A DNA stretch of 64,000 nt, taken from assembly GCF_008084145.1 (NCBI RefSeq), contig NZ_VSDO01000004.1, positions 510,202 through 574,201 on the forward strand. The letters run 5' to 3'. Below the pieces are notes generated by a model. That model saw only the letters and a list, made by a program, of their open reading frames with translations. It was not told where the DNA came from and searched no databases. How positions within the stretch are numbered: the stretch's first letter is position 1; the number at the start of each line of letters is the position of its first letter. The position numbers and the translations under genes are program-made. Shown here piece by piece: positions 28,007-36,006 of this stretch. Origin of the DNA: Paenibacillus faecis (lineage in GTDB: Bacteria > Bacillota > Bacilli > Paenibacillales > Paenibacillaceae).

Positions 28007-29524
28007 ATGGAGGGGAAAAGATTGATCAAGTCAATGCGCACCAAAGGGCCGGGGGCGGGCCTTATTTTTCTGGACGGCCTATGGATTTACGCAAGCTGGG
28101 CGGCGGCATTTCGGCTGGCTCCCGGGGGGGAGGCAGCTTCCAGGGAGGAAGTCCTGCTGCTGATATCTTGGACAGGGCTGGTTACGCTGCTGGTCTTCTA
28201 CCTGTTCAACTTGTACGACGCAACGGGCCGGCAGAAACCCGCGCATGTGCTGTGGAATCTGTTTCTGTCCCATATCGCGGTAGCCGCCGGAGCGGTACTG
28301 CTTCATGGAATGCTGCGGCCGGAGGCGGTTTTGCACCCGGTGATCACGGTGTCCTTGAGCCTGCAGCTGCTTCTTTCATTCGGGTTCCGGATGTCCCGGT
28401 TCTTGTTGGGCTGGAGAAGATCGCGCGGTAAAAAGACAGCCCTCCTCACGGGAATCCGCGAAGAGGATCTGGAATGCGCCCGGAAGCTTGTGCGGAGCGG
28501 GCGGCCCTGGCTGGAGATCCGCAGCGTCATGCGGACAGGCGGGGAAGGGGGGGCCGGCGGACGCCCGCCATCGCTGAACCGCCGCCTGGAAGCCCTGCTG
28601 CTCGACGGCATCGAGGTGCTCCTGATCGGTCCGGGCGTTCCCCCGGCCCTGCGCCAGGAAGCGGTGCGATTGGCGGGCGTCCTGGGCGTGGAGGTGCTGA
28701 TGGTGCCGGAGTTTTTGGATTTGTCCGTCCGAGGGGCGGAACTGCAGCAATTGGATGACCAATTGCTGTATTCGCTGCGGCCGCCCGGGCTGACCCGGAC
28801 GGAGCGTTTCATCAAGCGGGGCGCGGACCTGGGGCTTGCCGCGCTCCTGCTTATCGCGGCTTCCCCGCTCATGCTGCTGCTGTTCGCTGCCGTGCCGCTG
28901 ACCTCCAAAGGGCGGGCGCTGTATGTGCAGGAACGGCTGGGCCTTCGGGGCAGGCCGTTTCCGCTGTTAAAATTCCGCAGCATGGTGGACCGTGCGGAGG
29001 CGAGTACCGGGCCGGTCCTCGCCGGCGACGGCGACGAGCGCATAACCCGGCTGGGCCGCCTGTTGCGGGCGACCCGGCTGGACGAACTGCCGCAGTTGAT
29101 CAACGTGCTGCTCGGCCATATGAGCCTCGTCGGTCCGAGGCCCGAGCGGGAGCATTTCGTCTCCCGGTTCAGCGCCGAACTGCCGCATTATAACGACCGT
29201 ATGGCCGTGAAGCCCGGGTTGACGGGTTACGCTCAGGTGATGGCTTGTTACGCGACTACGGCGGCCGATAAACTGCGGTACGACCTCGCCTATATCCATA
29301 ATTACTCGCTGCTGCTGGACCTGAAAATCCTCGCCCAGACGATCCGCGTCGTCTTGCAGCGGGAACAGGCCAAGGGAGTGAGCGGGGCTTCGCCGGTCTC
29401 CCCGGCCGCCGCGGCCTACGATCCCGCGGGCGTTTCCGCCGAAATCGGCGCGGCGGCTTTCAGGGATTCCCGCGGGACCGTGCGGATTCCGCCGGATAAC
29501 GTATATCCGTTTCCGCACCGGTAA
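28007..29524 (+). CDS. Polyprenyl-phosphate sugar transferase (WcaJ/EpsL type)
   Basis: 505 residues. An N-terminal block of membrane helices and a nucleotide-sugar-like middle domain are followed by the bacterial sugar transferase domain (about 260-450): a membrane helix, LKFRSMV, the TRLDELPQLINVLLGHMSLV motif and GPRPE, then KPGLTGYAQV. It transfers a sugar phosphate to the lipid carrier, the first step of exopolysaccharide repeat synthesis. GGAGGGG is inside the frame just ahead of a TTG at 28022, so the real start may be 28022. The 3' end overlaps the convergent beta-helix gene by 65 bp. The C-terminal tail of about 45 residues has no family match. Confidence 0.9.
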   Translation: MEGKRLIKSMRTKGPGAGLIFLDGLWIYASWAAAFRLAPGGEAASREEVLLLISWTGLVTLLVFYLFNLYDATGRQKPAHVLWNLFLSHIAVAAGAVLLHGMLRPEAVLHPVITVSLSLQLLLSFGFRMSRFLLGWRRSRGKKTALLTGIREEDLECARKLVRSGRPWLEIRSVMRTGGEGGAGGRPPSLNRRLEALLLDGIEVLLIGPGVPPALRQEAVRLAGVLGVEVLMVPEFLDLSVRGAELQQLDDQLLYSLRPPGLTRTERFIKRGADLGLAALLLIAASPLMLLLFAAVPLTSKGRALYVQERLGLRGRPFPLLKFRSMVDRAEASTGPVLAGDGDERITRLGRLLRATRLDELPQLINVLLGHMSLVGPRPEREHFVSRFSAELPHYNDRMAVKPGLTGYAQVMACYATTAADKLRYDLAYIHNYSLLLDLKILAQTIRVVLQREQAKGVSGASPVSPAAAAYDPAGVSAEIGAAAFRDSRGTVRIPPDNVYPFPHR

Positions 29525-30776
29525 CCGCGTTGTCGCGGAATTGTCCCGCCCTGCCGGCGAGATCGCTAGGGAGGAATAAACCCGTAGGCACGCCGCTAAT
29601 CCGGTTTCCCGTCACGCTTGCGCCGTTGGTGGGGCCGAGGCGGATACCGATGCCGTCGGCGGGAGTTTTGGAAGAGGCGTCCGGATGGCTCATCCGGATG
29701 TCGTTATTTTCGATGATGATCCGGCTAAGGCTTCTTGTCCCGGCATCCGCTTCGATGGCCGCGTAGAATGTACCGACTCCGTCGATGATATTATCCGAGA
29801 CGGTCACATCGCTGGCATACACGGAGATGGCCGCATACATATCCTGAGGGATCCGGTCGGATGCCGGGAACCGGTAGCGATTATTTCCGCTATACGGGTT
29901 CGTGATCCGGTTATGGCGGACCAGTACGCCGGGGGCGGCAATTTTGATGCCGCGTTTGGCGCTGTACGAAATCCGGTTGTGCTCGACGATGGAGTCCGAT
30001 AGCGGAGCCCCTGGGGCCGTTTGGTCAAAATGAATGGCGTCCGCGTCCTCGCGGGGGGTAATGTCAAAAATGCGGTTGCCCGCGATCCGTACCTGTTTTG
30101 CCGGAGGGGCTCCCGGATTGTTCCACACCATGATGCCTCGCGCCACGGGTGAAGGATGAATGGCCTGGATCCGGGAGATGACCGAGTTCTCCACCGTGAC
30201 TTCCCGCGTGCCGCCATAGATCATGACTCCGCTGACCACGGCGGAATATAAAGGGTTCCCGGGATCATCGGGCTGGCTCATTTGCCGGATGACGGTGTTC
30301 CGTATCCGGATCTCCCGCGATCCGGTATGCACGCCTATGCCGCGTATTAGACGGTAATTGCCGTCAATGGTGATGCCCTCGATACTTATCCGCCGGCCCA
30401 TGACCGAGAGAGCTTCGTAGCCGGATCGGTCGGTTCCGGGTAAGCCGAAGCGAAGAACCGGTCCTCCTTGACCGGCCATGCGGACATCACTGCGAAGGGG
30501 CAGGGGATGCTCGGGATCGAGAAGGTAAGTACCGGCCGGTATCAAAATGTCCGCCCCGTATTTGTGATTGGCGGCTTTTTGCAGAACGAGGCGGAAGGCG
30601 GCGGTATCGTCCGTCACCCCATCCCCACGGGCTCCCTCATCCTTCACATTCAGAACCAGCGGAGCCTGAAGGTGCCTGATGACCGCCGGAACCGCCAAGG
30701 CCAACACCGCCAACACCGCCAGCAGCGCCAAGCGGATCAGAGCGGGCCGCCTCTTTGAAATCGGGCTTCGGTTCAT
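29460..30776 (-). CDS. Membrane-anchored parallel beta-helix protein (Pectate_lyase_3 type)
   Basis: 438 residues from the ATG at 30776, which has GGGAGGTAG upstream; an ATG at 30821 has no such site. An uncleaved anchor or signal sequence (LIRLALLAVLAVLALAVPAV) is followed by the Pectate_lyase_3 start (VKDEGARGDGVTDDTAAFR, ILIPAGTYLL) and beta-helix coils. It is a paralogue of the product at 26543-27817: the shared phrases include EHNRISYSAKRGIKI versus SGNQFDHCAKRAIKI, and DMYAAISVY versus DMYSAISLY. It would act on, or guide, an extracellular polysaccharide. It converges on the sugar transferase gene and overlaps it. Confidence 0.87.
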   Translation of the reverse strand: MNRSPISKRRPALIRLALLAVLAVLALAVPAVIRHLQAPLVLNVKDEGARGDGVTDDTAAFRLVLQKAANHKYGADILIPAGTYLLDPEHPLPLRSDVRMAGQGGPVLRFGLPGTDRSGYEALSVMGRRISIEGITIDGNYRLIRGIGVHTGSREIRIRNTVIRQMSQPDDPGNPLYSAVVSGVMIYGGTREVTVENSVISRIQAIHPSPVARGIMVWNNPGAPPAKQVRIAGNRIFDITPREDADAIHFDQTAPGAPLSDSIVEHNRISYSAKRGIKIAAPGVLVRHNRITNPYSGNNRYRFPASDRIPQDMYAAISVYASDVTVSDNIIDGVGTFYAAIEADAGTRSLSRIIIENNDIRMSHPDASSKTPADGIGIRLGPTNGASVTGNRISGVPTGLFLPSDLAGRAGQFRDNAVTGAETDIRYPAESARSRGNP

Positions 30777-30908
30777 ATACTCTACCTCCCTCTTTGTACT
30801 ATCCCTATGAACCCAACGCATAAATTAGCCCTTCGGCACATAAAGTAGGAAGCGGAAATACGTCAAAGGGGGCTTGTAGGCCACCTATTTTAGAATGGAG
30901 AGTAGAAC

Positions 30909-31892
30909 ATGATGAAGGTGCTTGTTACGGGAGGGGCAGGTTTTATCGGCAGCCATACGGTAAAACTATTACGCGAGCAAGGCTATCAAGTGGTTGTTGT
31001 CGACCGGTTGGCGGAGGCGGCCATGCCGGGAAGGGACGAGTCCGTATCCTTCTATCAATTGGACCTCGTATCCGAGCAACTGGAGGGAGTCTTTGAGACG
31101 GAGCGGCCGGACTGCGTGATTCATCTGGCCGCCCAGATCAGCGTTCAACGATCCTTGAAGGATCCTTGTCAGGACGCCGAAAACAATATCATGGGGACGA
31201 TCCATTTGCTGATGCAGTGCGTTCGTTTCGGCGTGAAAAAGCTGGTGTTCGCTTCCTCGGCCGCCGTATACGGGACGCCGGAATCCATCCCGATTCAAGA
31301 GACGGACAACACGGATCCCCAGTCCTTCTACGGCGTGTCGAAGCTGGTGGCCGAAAGGTATATTCACTCGTTCGCCGTCCAATATGGACTGGATTACGTC
31401 ATTTTAAGGTACGCGAATGTCTATGGATTCAAAACAACCCGCTCCGGGGAAGACGGCGTTATAACGGCGTTCGTGGAACGGATTTTAAGCGGACAGCCGC
31501 TGGAGATCTTCGGCAGCGGGGAGCAGACGCGCGATTTCGTTCACGTGCAGGATGTGGCCCACGCCAACGTTCTGGCCATTCGAAACGGGAGCCGGGACAT
31601 CATCAACATCAGCGGCGGAGGAGGAATTTCCCTGTTGGAAATCGTCGGGCTGCTGCGGGAGTTGTCCGGAGTGGAACCGGCTCTGCATTTCCTTCCGCCG
31701 CAATCGGGGGATATCGATCACAGCGTGATGTGCAACCGAAAAGCGGCGGAGCAGCTGAACTGGATGCCTTATTATACCCTGCGCGACGGGTTGCATACGC
31801 TGCTCCGGCATGAGGCCCAATACAAAACGGGTCTGCACTTGCAGCCTCCCGGCACCTGCCAGCCAAAGCTAACGGGAATTTCGAGCATGTAA
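30909..31892 (+). CDS. NAD-dependent epimerase/dehydratase (UDP-sugar 4-epimerase type)
   Basis: 327 residues. Extended SDR: cofactor motif TGGAGFIGSHTVKLL at the start, catalytic YxxxK in SFYGVSKLVAERY, and NVYGFKTTRSGEDGVITAF of the GalE-type substrate domain. It makes a nucleotide sugar, probably for the polymer built by the neighbouring sugar transferase. Divergent from the anchored beta-helix gene across a 132-bp gap. Substrate (UDP-glucose/galactose or N-acetyl forms) cannot be decided. Confidence 0.9.
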   Translation: MMKVLVTGGAGFIGSHTVKLLREQGYQVVVVDRLAEAAMPGRDESVSFYQLDLVSEQLEGVFETERPDCVIHLAAQISVQRSLKDPCQDAENNIMGTIHLLMQCVRFGVKKLVFASSAAVYGTPESIPIQETDNTDPQSFYGVSKLVAERYIHSFAVQYGLDYVILRYANVYGFKTTRSGEDGVITAFVERILSGQPLEIFGSGEQTRDFVHVQDVAHANVLAIRNGSRDIINISGGGGISLLEIVGLLRELSGVEPALHFLPPQSGDIDHSVMCNRKAAEQLNWMPYYTLRDGLHTLLRHEAQYKTGLHLQPPGTCQPKLTGISSM

Positions 31893-31898
31893 GCCCTT

Positions 31899-31926
31899 GG
31901 AGCCGTCCGGTTTTCCGGACGGTTCC
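31899..31926 (+). terminator. Perfect stem-loop after the epimerase gene
   Basis: GGAGCCGTCCGG (31899-31910) and CCGGACGGTTCC (31915-31926) form a near-perfect 12-bp stem with a TTTT loop. No T-run follows, so it is a weak terminator or an mRNA-end stabiliser. Confidence 0.5.
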
Positions 31927-31969
31927 GCTATGTTATGATGGGAGAAAAGGCGCGGAAGCGGGTGGTGAA

Positions 31970-33400
31970 TTGAAAACGGTTACCAGGGGGTGGATCGCGA
32001 AATCGTTTCGACTGTGGGGGCTGGGGCTCGTTGAGGCCATTTTCCTTCTTCCTGCATATATTCTGGTTCTGGCCTATCTCGCACCTGAACTCGTACAGCC
32101 CTCCATATCCTCATGGGGAGTGCTTTTGCTCGGCGGGGCGATGCTGTTTGCCGGGGCCCTGCTTCGCGGGCTTGTTCCGCTGTTTTGGAAACGGATTGCG
32201 GCTTCGGTGTTGCTGGGCGCGGTTTATGGGATAGCGGTGCTCGCCGCAACCGGCTCGGAGCAGGCCGGGCTCTTGTTCGGGCTGCCTGCAGGAGCGGTAT
32301 TGACGTGGGAGGGGATGACCGTGGCGGGGCGGAGCAGACCTCAGAAATTGTATTGGTGGGGAATCGCACTTTATACATTGTCGGGGGTGGCGTTTGCACG
32401 GATCCCCAACCTTGCCGCGTACATGCCGCTGATTACGGCTGCGGGGGTGTTCTGCCTGGCGTGGACCCTGTTTCACGTGAACCGAACCTATCTGCGGTAC
32501 AGCACGTTCTCCCAAGAAAAAGCGGCCGGTTCCCGAACGCTGCCTCGCGGGCTGGAACGGTATAACGTAACCTGGATCGGCCTGATCGTTGCGGCGGCCG
32601 TTCTGTTGGCGGCCGGGGCGGGACGTTGGCTCGGGGAGGGGCTGCTGCAACTTCTGCGGGTAGTAGTCGGCTGGCTGAACCGGCCTTCCCCGGCGGAAAG
32701 TCCGCCGCAGACCGAAGGCGGGCCCGCCCCTACGCCGTTTATGCCGGCCGCCGAAGAGGCGGCGGAGCCCGGGTGGCTTTCACAGGTTCTCGACATCGCC
32801 TTTTACGTACTCGGTACAGGTGTTTTGCTGCTCCTGCTGGCCCTGGGGGTGTATTGGTTGTCCAGGCATGCCGGAGACTTTTGGCGGCGGGTGGTGAGGC
32901 GTCTGGCCGCCTTGCTCGGACGGCGCGGTCTACCGGAGCGGCAGACAGGTTACGTGGATGAGGAAATCCGCCTGAACGCCTCCAAGCGGGCCGGGGGCAA
33001 GCTCAGAGAAAGGCGGGGCGCTTCGTTCCTGGGCTTGCGTTTCGGCAGGGGAGAGCGCTGGGAAGAGCTCCGCGATAATCGGGAGCGCGTCCGTTACCTT
33101 TACCGCCGTTGGCTTCGTCATGCGCAGTCCTCCGGGTATAAGCCAAGGGCTCATCTTACGCCCATGGAGCAGGCGGCGGAGGCACGGCATCTTTTCGGCC
33201 GGAAGGCGGCCTCGGGACGGTTCGGACCGGAGGCTGGGAAACGCGATCCCGAGCCCGATCGTGAGAGCCGGCAAGCCGCGACGGCCAAGCTTCTCGCCCT
33301 GTACTATCGGGCTCGCTACGGAGAAGCGGAGCCTTCCGACGAGGAAGTTTCCAGCGCCAAGCTGGAGCTGGATTTGTTGAGAGGCTCAGGCAAAAGATAG
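31970..33400 (+). CDS. DUF4129 membrane protein
   Basis: 476 residues from a TTG start. Six or seven membrane helices fall in the first 240 residues and another near 275-300, followed by a basic cytoplasmic domain ending with the DUF4129 pattern (NRERVRYLYRRWLRHAQSSG ... HLTPMEQA ... LLALYYRARYGE). Such proteins accompany MoxR and DUF58 genes, often fused to a transglutaminase-like domain; that domain is absent here. MoxR and DUF58 lie at 23.4-25.5 kb, so the usual cluster is interrupted by the polysaccharide genes. Confidence 0.8.
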   Translation: MKTVTRGWIAKSFRLWGLGLVEAIFLLPAYILVLAYLAPELVQPSISSWGVLLLGGAMLFAGALLRGLVPLFWKRIAASVLLGAVYGIAVLAATGSEQAGLLFGLPAGAVLTWEGMTVAGRSRPQKLYWWGIALYTLSGVAFARIPNLAAYMPLITAAGVFCLAWTLFHVNRTYLRYSTFSQEKAAGSRTLPRGLERYNVTWIGLIVAAAVLLAAGAGRWLGEGLLQLLRVVVGWLNRPSPAESPPQTEGGPAPTPFMPAAEEAAEPGWLSQVLDIAFYVLGTGVLLLLLALGVYWLSRHAGDFWRRVVRRLAALLGRRGLPERQTGYVDEEIRLNASKRAGGKLRERRGASFLGLRFGRGERWEELRDNRERVRYLYRRWLRHAQSSGYKPRAHLTPMEQAAEARHLFGRKAASGRFGPEAGKRDPEPDRESRQAATAKLLALYYRARYGEAEPSDEEVSSAKLELDLLRGSGKR

Positions 33401-33503
33401 GGCACAAGCGGTGACGGCCGGCTGAGGCTGGCTGCCTTGCCCCGGATTGCCTGACAGCCGGGCCGATGGTCCACGGACCCTGGCGCGGTCTCGCGGGCAA
33501 GTG

Positions 33504-33701
33504 ATAAGGGCTTTAATCGGCGCTATTTTGTCGAATTCGTCCCTTCGATGAGAAATAGCGGTCTTTTTGGGCCTTATTTTTGGGAAAAGCGGGCAAAAAC
33601 CTGATTTTGGGACCCGCATCAGAAAAATAAGGCCCCTTTTGACCGCTATTCTTCCCGTGAACCTGAATCGAGGCCGAAATAACGGCCCAAAACGCCGCTA
33701 A
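33504..33701. repeat. Four-unit palindrome cassette, AATAGCGG family
   Basis: Four units related to AATAGCGG-n9-GGCCTTATT. Positions are 33504-33527 (inverted), 33554-33578, 33626-33650 (inverted) and 33678-33701 (inverted). Centres are about 50.5, 72 and 51.5 bp apart. Units 2 and 3 are strongly complementary and could form one long hairpin across 33554-33650. Confidence 0.7.
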
Positions 33702-33992
33702 GACCGACGTCAGCCAGGAAGTATGGTCCGTTCCAGCGATCCCTTGCGTCACGCCGCTTCTTATGTTGCTTATAAGTCGACGATTAGTACCATGTCAACC
33801 AAGAGGGAAAATTAGCAGTTTTTTTCCCGTTATTGCGGGCGACCAAATGGGCTGAGGCTTCTCCACTTGCCAACAGTTCTTTAAACCTCTTAATAACTAA
33901 TTACTCCAAGTAACTAATTTATCTCATACGAGTCTATCTCAAACGAACGGGCAGCAATCAGCAATGTTGATGCGAGACCAAGAGTCCATAAC

Positions 33993-34188
33993 ATAACGGG
34001 ATTTTCTCCCGTTAATTCAGTCCGTTTCGTCCTCCGGCACCGAAATAGCTGGAAATTCTCCAGCTAATTCCTCGAAAGGGGGAGAATTAGCGAGGAAAGC
34101 CGACGATTAGCTGTAATATTTCCAGTTAATCTTCTTCAACGACCGCGAAGAGCCGAAATAACGGGAGTTTTTCCCGTTATTTCGGCGC
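33993..34188. repeat. Four-unit palindrome cassette, TAGCTGGA/TAACGGGA family, copy 1
   Basis: Four short inverted repeats of the pattern ATTARCKGGA-n5-TCCMGYTAAT, centred at 34004, 34056, 34118 and 34169 (spacings 52, 62, 51 bp). The last has the longest stem (GCCGAAATAACGGGA with its complement). Same family and same spacing as the cassette at 53676-53868. Confidence 0.85.
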
Positions 34189-34201
34189 TCCCTCTCGCAC
34201 C

Positions 34202-34246
34202 AAAAAAAGTTGCCCCGCAGCAGCTTGACGCCGCTGACGGGGCAAC
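34202..34246 (-). terminator. Terminator of the CorC/HlyC-type gene
   Basis: On the minus strand GTTGCCCCG pairs with CGGGGCAAC, with further GC pairs inside, followed by a run of seven T. Confidence 0.9.
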
Positions 34247-34257
34247 CTTTATTTATT

Positions 34258-35577
34258 TTATGATTCCTCAAGTTGTGGTTCGAGCTTGATAATCTCCAGC
34301 TTCCGGAATCGGTGCGGTTCTTTCTCAAGCAGTTTAAAGCGCAGGCTTTGGTGCTCCAACGTTTCTCCGATTTTCATTTCGGGGTGTCTGCCGTACAGCC
34401 AGCCGCCGATCGTGTCGACATCCTCCGTGTCCAGGTTGGCCAACAGCAGGTCATTGATCTGATTGATCGTAACCTTCCCATCGACTACCAGATGGGTTTC
34501 GCTGAGCTGAACCAGCGGCTGTTCCTCTTCTTTGTCGAATTCGTCGCGGATTTCGCCGACGATTTCTTCCAGGATGTCCTCGATGGTGACGAGACCGGCG
34601 GTGCCGCCATACTCATCAATGAGGATGGCGATATGCGTGCCTTCCCGCTGCATCCGCTGCAGCAATTCGTTGACCGGCGTCACTTCCGAAACGGCCATGA
34701 CCGGCTGCAAGATCGAAGCGACTTCTAGGTTGGGATTATCCTCGTAAGCCAGGAAGAATTGTTTAGTGTTGATAATGCCGATGACATTGTCCTTGCTTTG
34801 TTCCACGACGGGGAATCTGGTATATTGCTGTTCTTTGATGATTTCCAGGTTCTCTTCCCGCGTTTTATCTGTATACAAGCACACCATGTCGGTGCGCGGA
34901 ACCATAATTTCCTTGGCGAGCAGATTGTCAAACGCGAAGATCCGGTTGACGTAGCCATATTCGCTTTGATTGATTTTACCGCTCTCGAAGCTTTCGTTAA
35001 TAATAATTTGCAGTTCCTCTTCCGAATGAGCTTCTTCATGCTCGGAAGCGGGTTTAATGCCGATCATCCTCACCAGTTGATTGGCCGAGCCGTTCAAGGT
35101 CCAGATGAAGGGGCGCATCACTTTGGTAAACAAAATGAGCGGCTTTGCGGTAAACATGGCCACGGCTTCCGCTTTGCGGATCGCCACGGTCTTCGGCGCC
35201 AATTCACCGACCACCACGTGAAGATAAGTAATCACCACAAATGCGATGATGAAGGAAAGCACACCGCCTAATGCTTCAGGTATGTGAAGGCTGTGAAACA
35301 ACGGTTCAAGGATTCGCTCCACCGTCGGTTCGCCCAGCCAACCGAGTCCAAGCGCCGTGATCGTAATCCCCAACTGGCAGGCGGATAAATATCCGTCAAG
35401 ATTGGAGGTGACCTGCTTAACGGCCAACGCCTTCTTGTGCCCTTCGGCAATCAACTGATCCACGCGGCTGCCCCGTACCCGGACGATCGCAAATTCCACC
35501 GCAACGAAAAATGCCGTCATTGCTATGAGAATAACGACCAAAACCAAATTCAATACCAAAAGCCTGTCACTGTCCAT
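34258..35577 (-). CDS. CNNM/CorC-HlyC family membrane protein (hemolysin family)
   Basis: 439 residues. The N-terminal DUF21/CNNM membrane domain (about 1-200; FFVAVEFAIVRVRGSRVD near the start) is followed by two CBS domains (about 215-335; MVPRTDMVCLYTD, IDEYGGTAGLVTIEDILEE) and a C-terminal CorC_HlyC domain (about 350-425). The family is linked to magnesium or cobalt export and homeostasis, although older annotations call it hemolysin. Single gene with its own terminator. Full length for the family. Confidence 0.93.
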   Translation of the reverse strand: MDSDRLLVLNLVLVVILIAMTAFFVAVEFAIVRVRGSRVDQLIAEGHKKALAVKQVTSNLDGYLSACQLGITITALGLGWLGEPTVERILEPLFHSLHIPEALGGVLSFIIAFVVITYLHVVVGELAPKTVAIRKAEAVAMFTAKPLILFTKVMRPFIWTLNGSANQLVRMIGIKPASEHEEAHSEEELQIIINESFESGKINQSEYGYVNRIFAFDNLLAKEIMVPRTDMVCLYTDKTREENLEIIKEQQYTRFPVVEQSKDNVIGIINTKQFFLAYEDNPNLEVASILQPVMAVSEVTPVNELLQRMQREGTHIAILIDEYGGTAGLVTIEDILEEIVGEIRDEFDKEEEQPLVQLSETHLVVDGKVTINQINDLLLANLDTEDVDTIGGWLYGRHPEMKIGETLEHQSLRFKLLEKEPHRFRKLEIIKLEPQLEES

Positions 35578-35784
35578 TCGCTACATCTACTCCTTTTTAA
35601 TTAAAAGTATGAATAAAAGCATAATTATATTATAAAGCATGTGAATTGTTAATGCGAATGAGTAAGTATAGAATCATAACATAATTTATGGATTAATGTT
35701 CGTGTTTTAATTGATAATATGGTTGTTTTGTTTAAAATAACTCTTTCTATTTTGCTAATATACGAATAATGACTAATTTATCTA

Positions 35785-35814
35785 TTGACTTATTCGGTAA
35801 TTTAAAGCTATTAT
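35785..35814 (+). promoter_or_regulatory. Promoter of the purine riboswitch transcript
   Basis: TTGACT (35785-35790) and TATTAT (35809-35814) are spaced 18 bp within AT-rich DNA, about 40 bp before the aptamer. The remaining 35578-35784 stretch is AT-rich and shows no other feature. Confidence 0.65.
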
Positions 35815-35854
35815 TAGTACCGTAACAAACGAAATCATAGATGGGCTTTAAACG

Positions 35855-35921
35855 ATTCGTATATCCTCAAAAATACGGTTTGAGGGTCTCTACAAGGAAC
35901 CACAAATTCCTGGCTACGAAC
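35855..35921 (+). promoter_or_regulatory. Purine riboswitch aptamer, guanine type
   Basis: All three stems are visible. P1 is TTCGTA (35856-35861) with TACGAA (35915-35920). P2 is CCTCAAA with TTTGAGG. P3 is AGGAA (35895-35899) with TTCCT (35907-35911). The J2/3 signature GTCTCTAC and the loop patterns (ATACGG, CACAAA) match the purine class. The specificity base corresponding to position 74 is C (35914, in GGCTACG), which pairs with guanine rather than adenine. It precedes the FAD oxidoreductase gene at 36007. Confidence 0.88.
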
Positions 35922-35961
35922 GGGTGCTTGCGCATACCTATTCGAAGTCGGGGATTTTTTT
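35909..35961 (+). terminator. Riboswitch expression-platform terminator
   Basis: CCTGGCTACGAACGGGT (35909-35925) pairs with the segment 35936-35952 (ACC, TTCG and AGTCGGG blocks) with two mismatches, followed by ATTTTTTT. The left arm uses the 3' strands of P3 and P1, so the terminator and the folded aptamer exclude each other. Confidence 0.75.
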
Positions 35962-36006
35962 GCGTTTTCTGCAGACCATAACTAACCTCAGGAGGAATTT
36001 GAACTG

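Larger units (their letters stand above)
33401..34257. other. Repeat-rich intergenic region without genes
   Basis: An 857-bp gap. It holds two four-unit palindrome cassettes (33504-33701 and 33993-34188), an isolated unit of similar type (33811-33834) and a terminator at 34202-34246. Short frames here run through the repeats and look non-coding. Confidence 0.8.

Noticed and set aside
33811..33834. Isolated ATTAGCAG/CCCGTTATT unit as part of a sixth cassette
   Set aside because: It resembles the repeat units, but no recognisable partners were found 51 or 61 bp away, so it is not counted as a cassette.
33504..34188. CRISPR array interpretation of the regularly spaced repeats
   Set aside because: Units are imperfect, palindromic and limited to four per cassette, spacing is unequal (51/61/51), no cas genes are near, and two repeat families share the layout.
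35578..35784. AT-rich stretch as a replication or transfer origin
   Set aside because: No DnaA-box cluster, iterons or replication gene; it is better explained as divergent promoter DNA.
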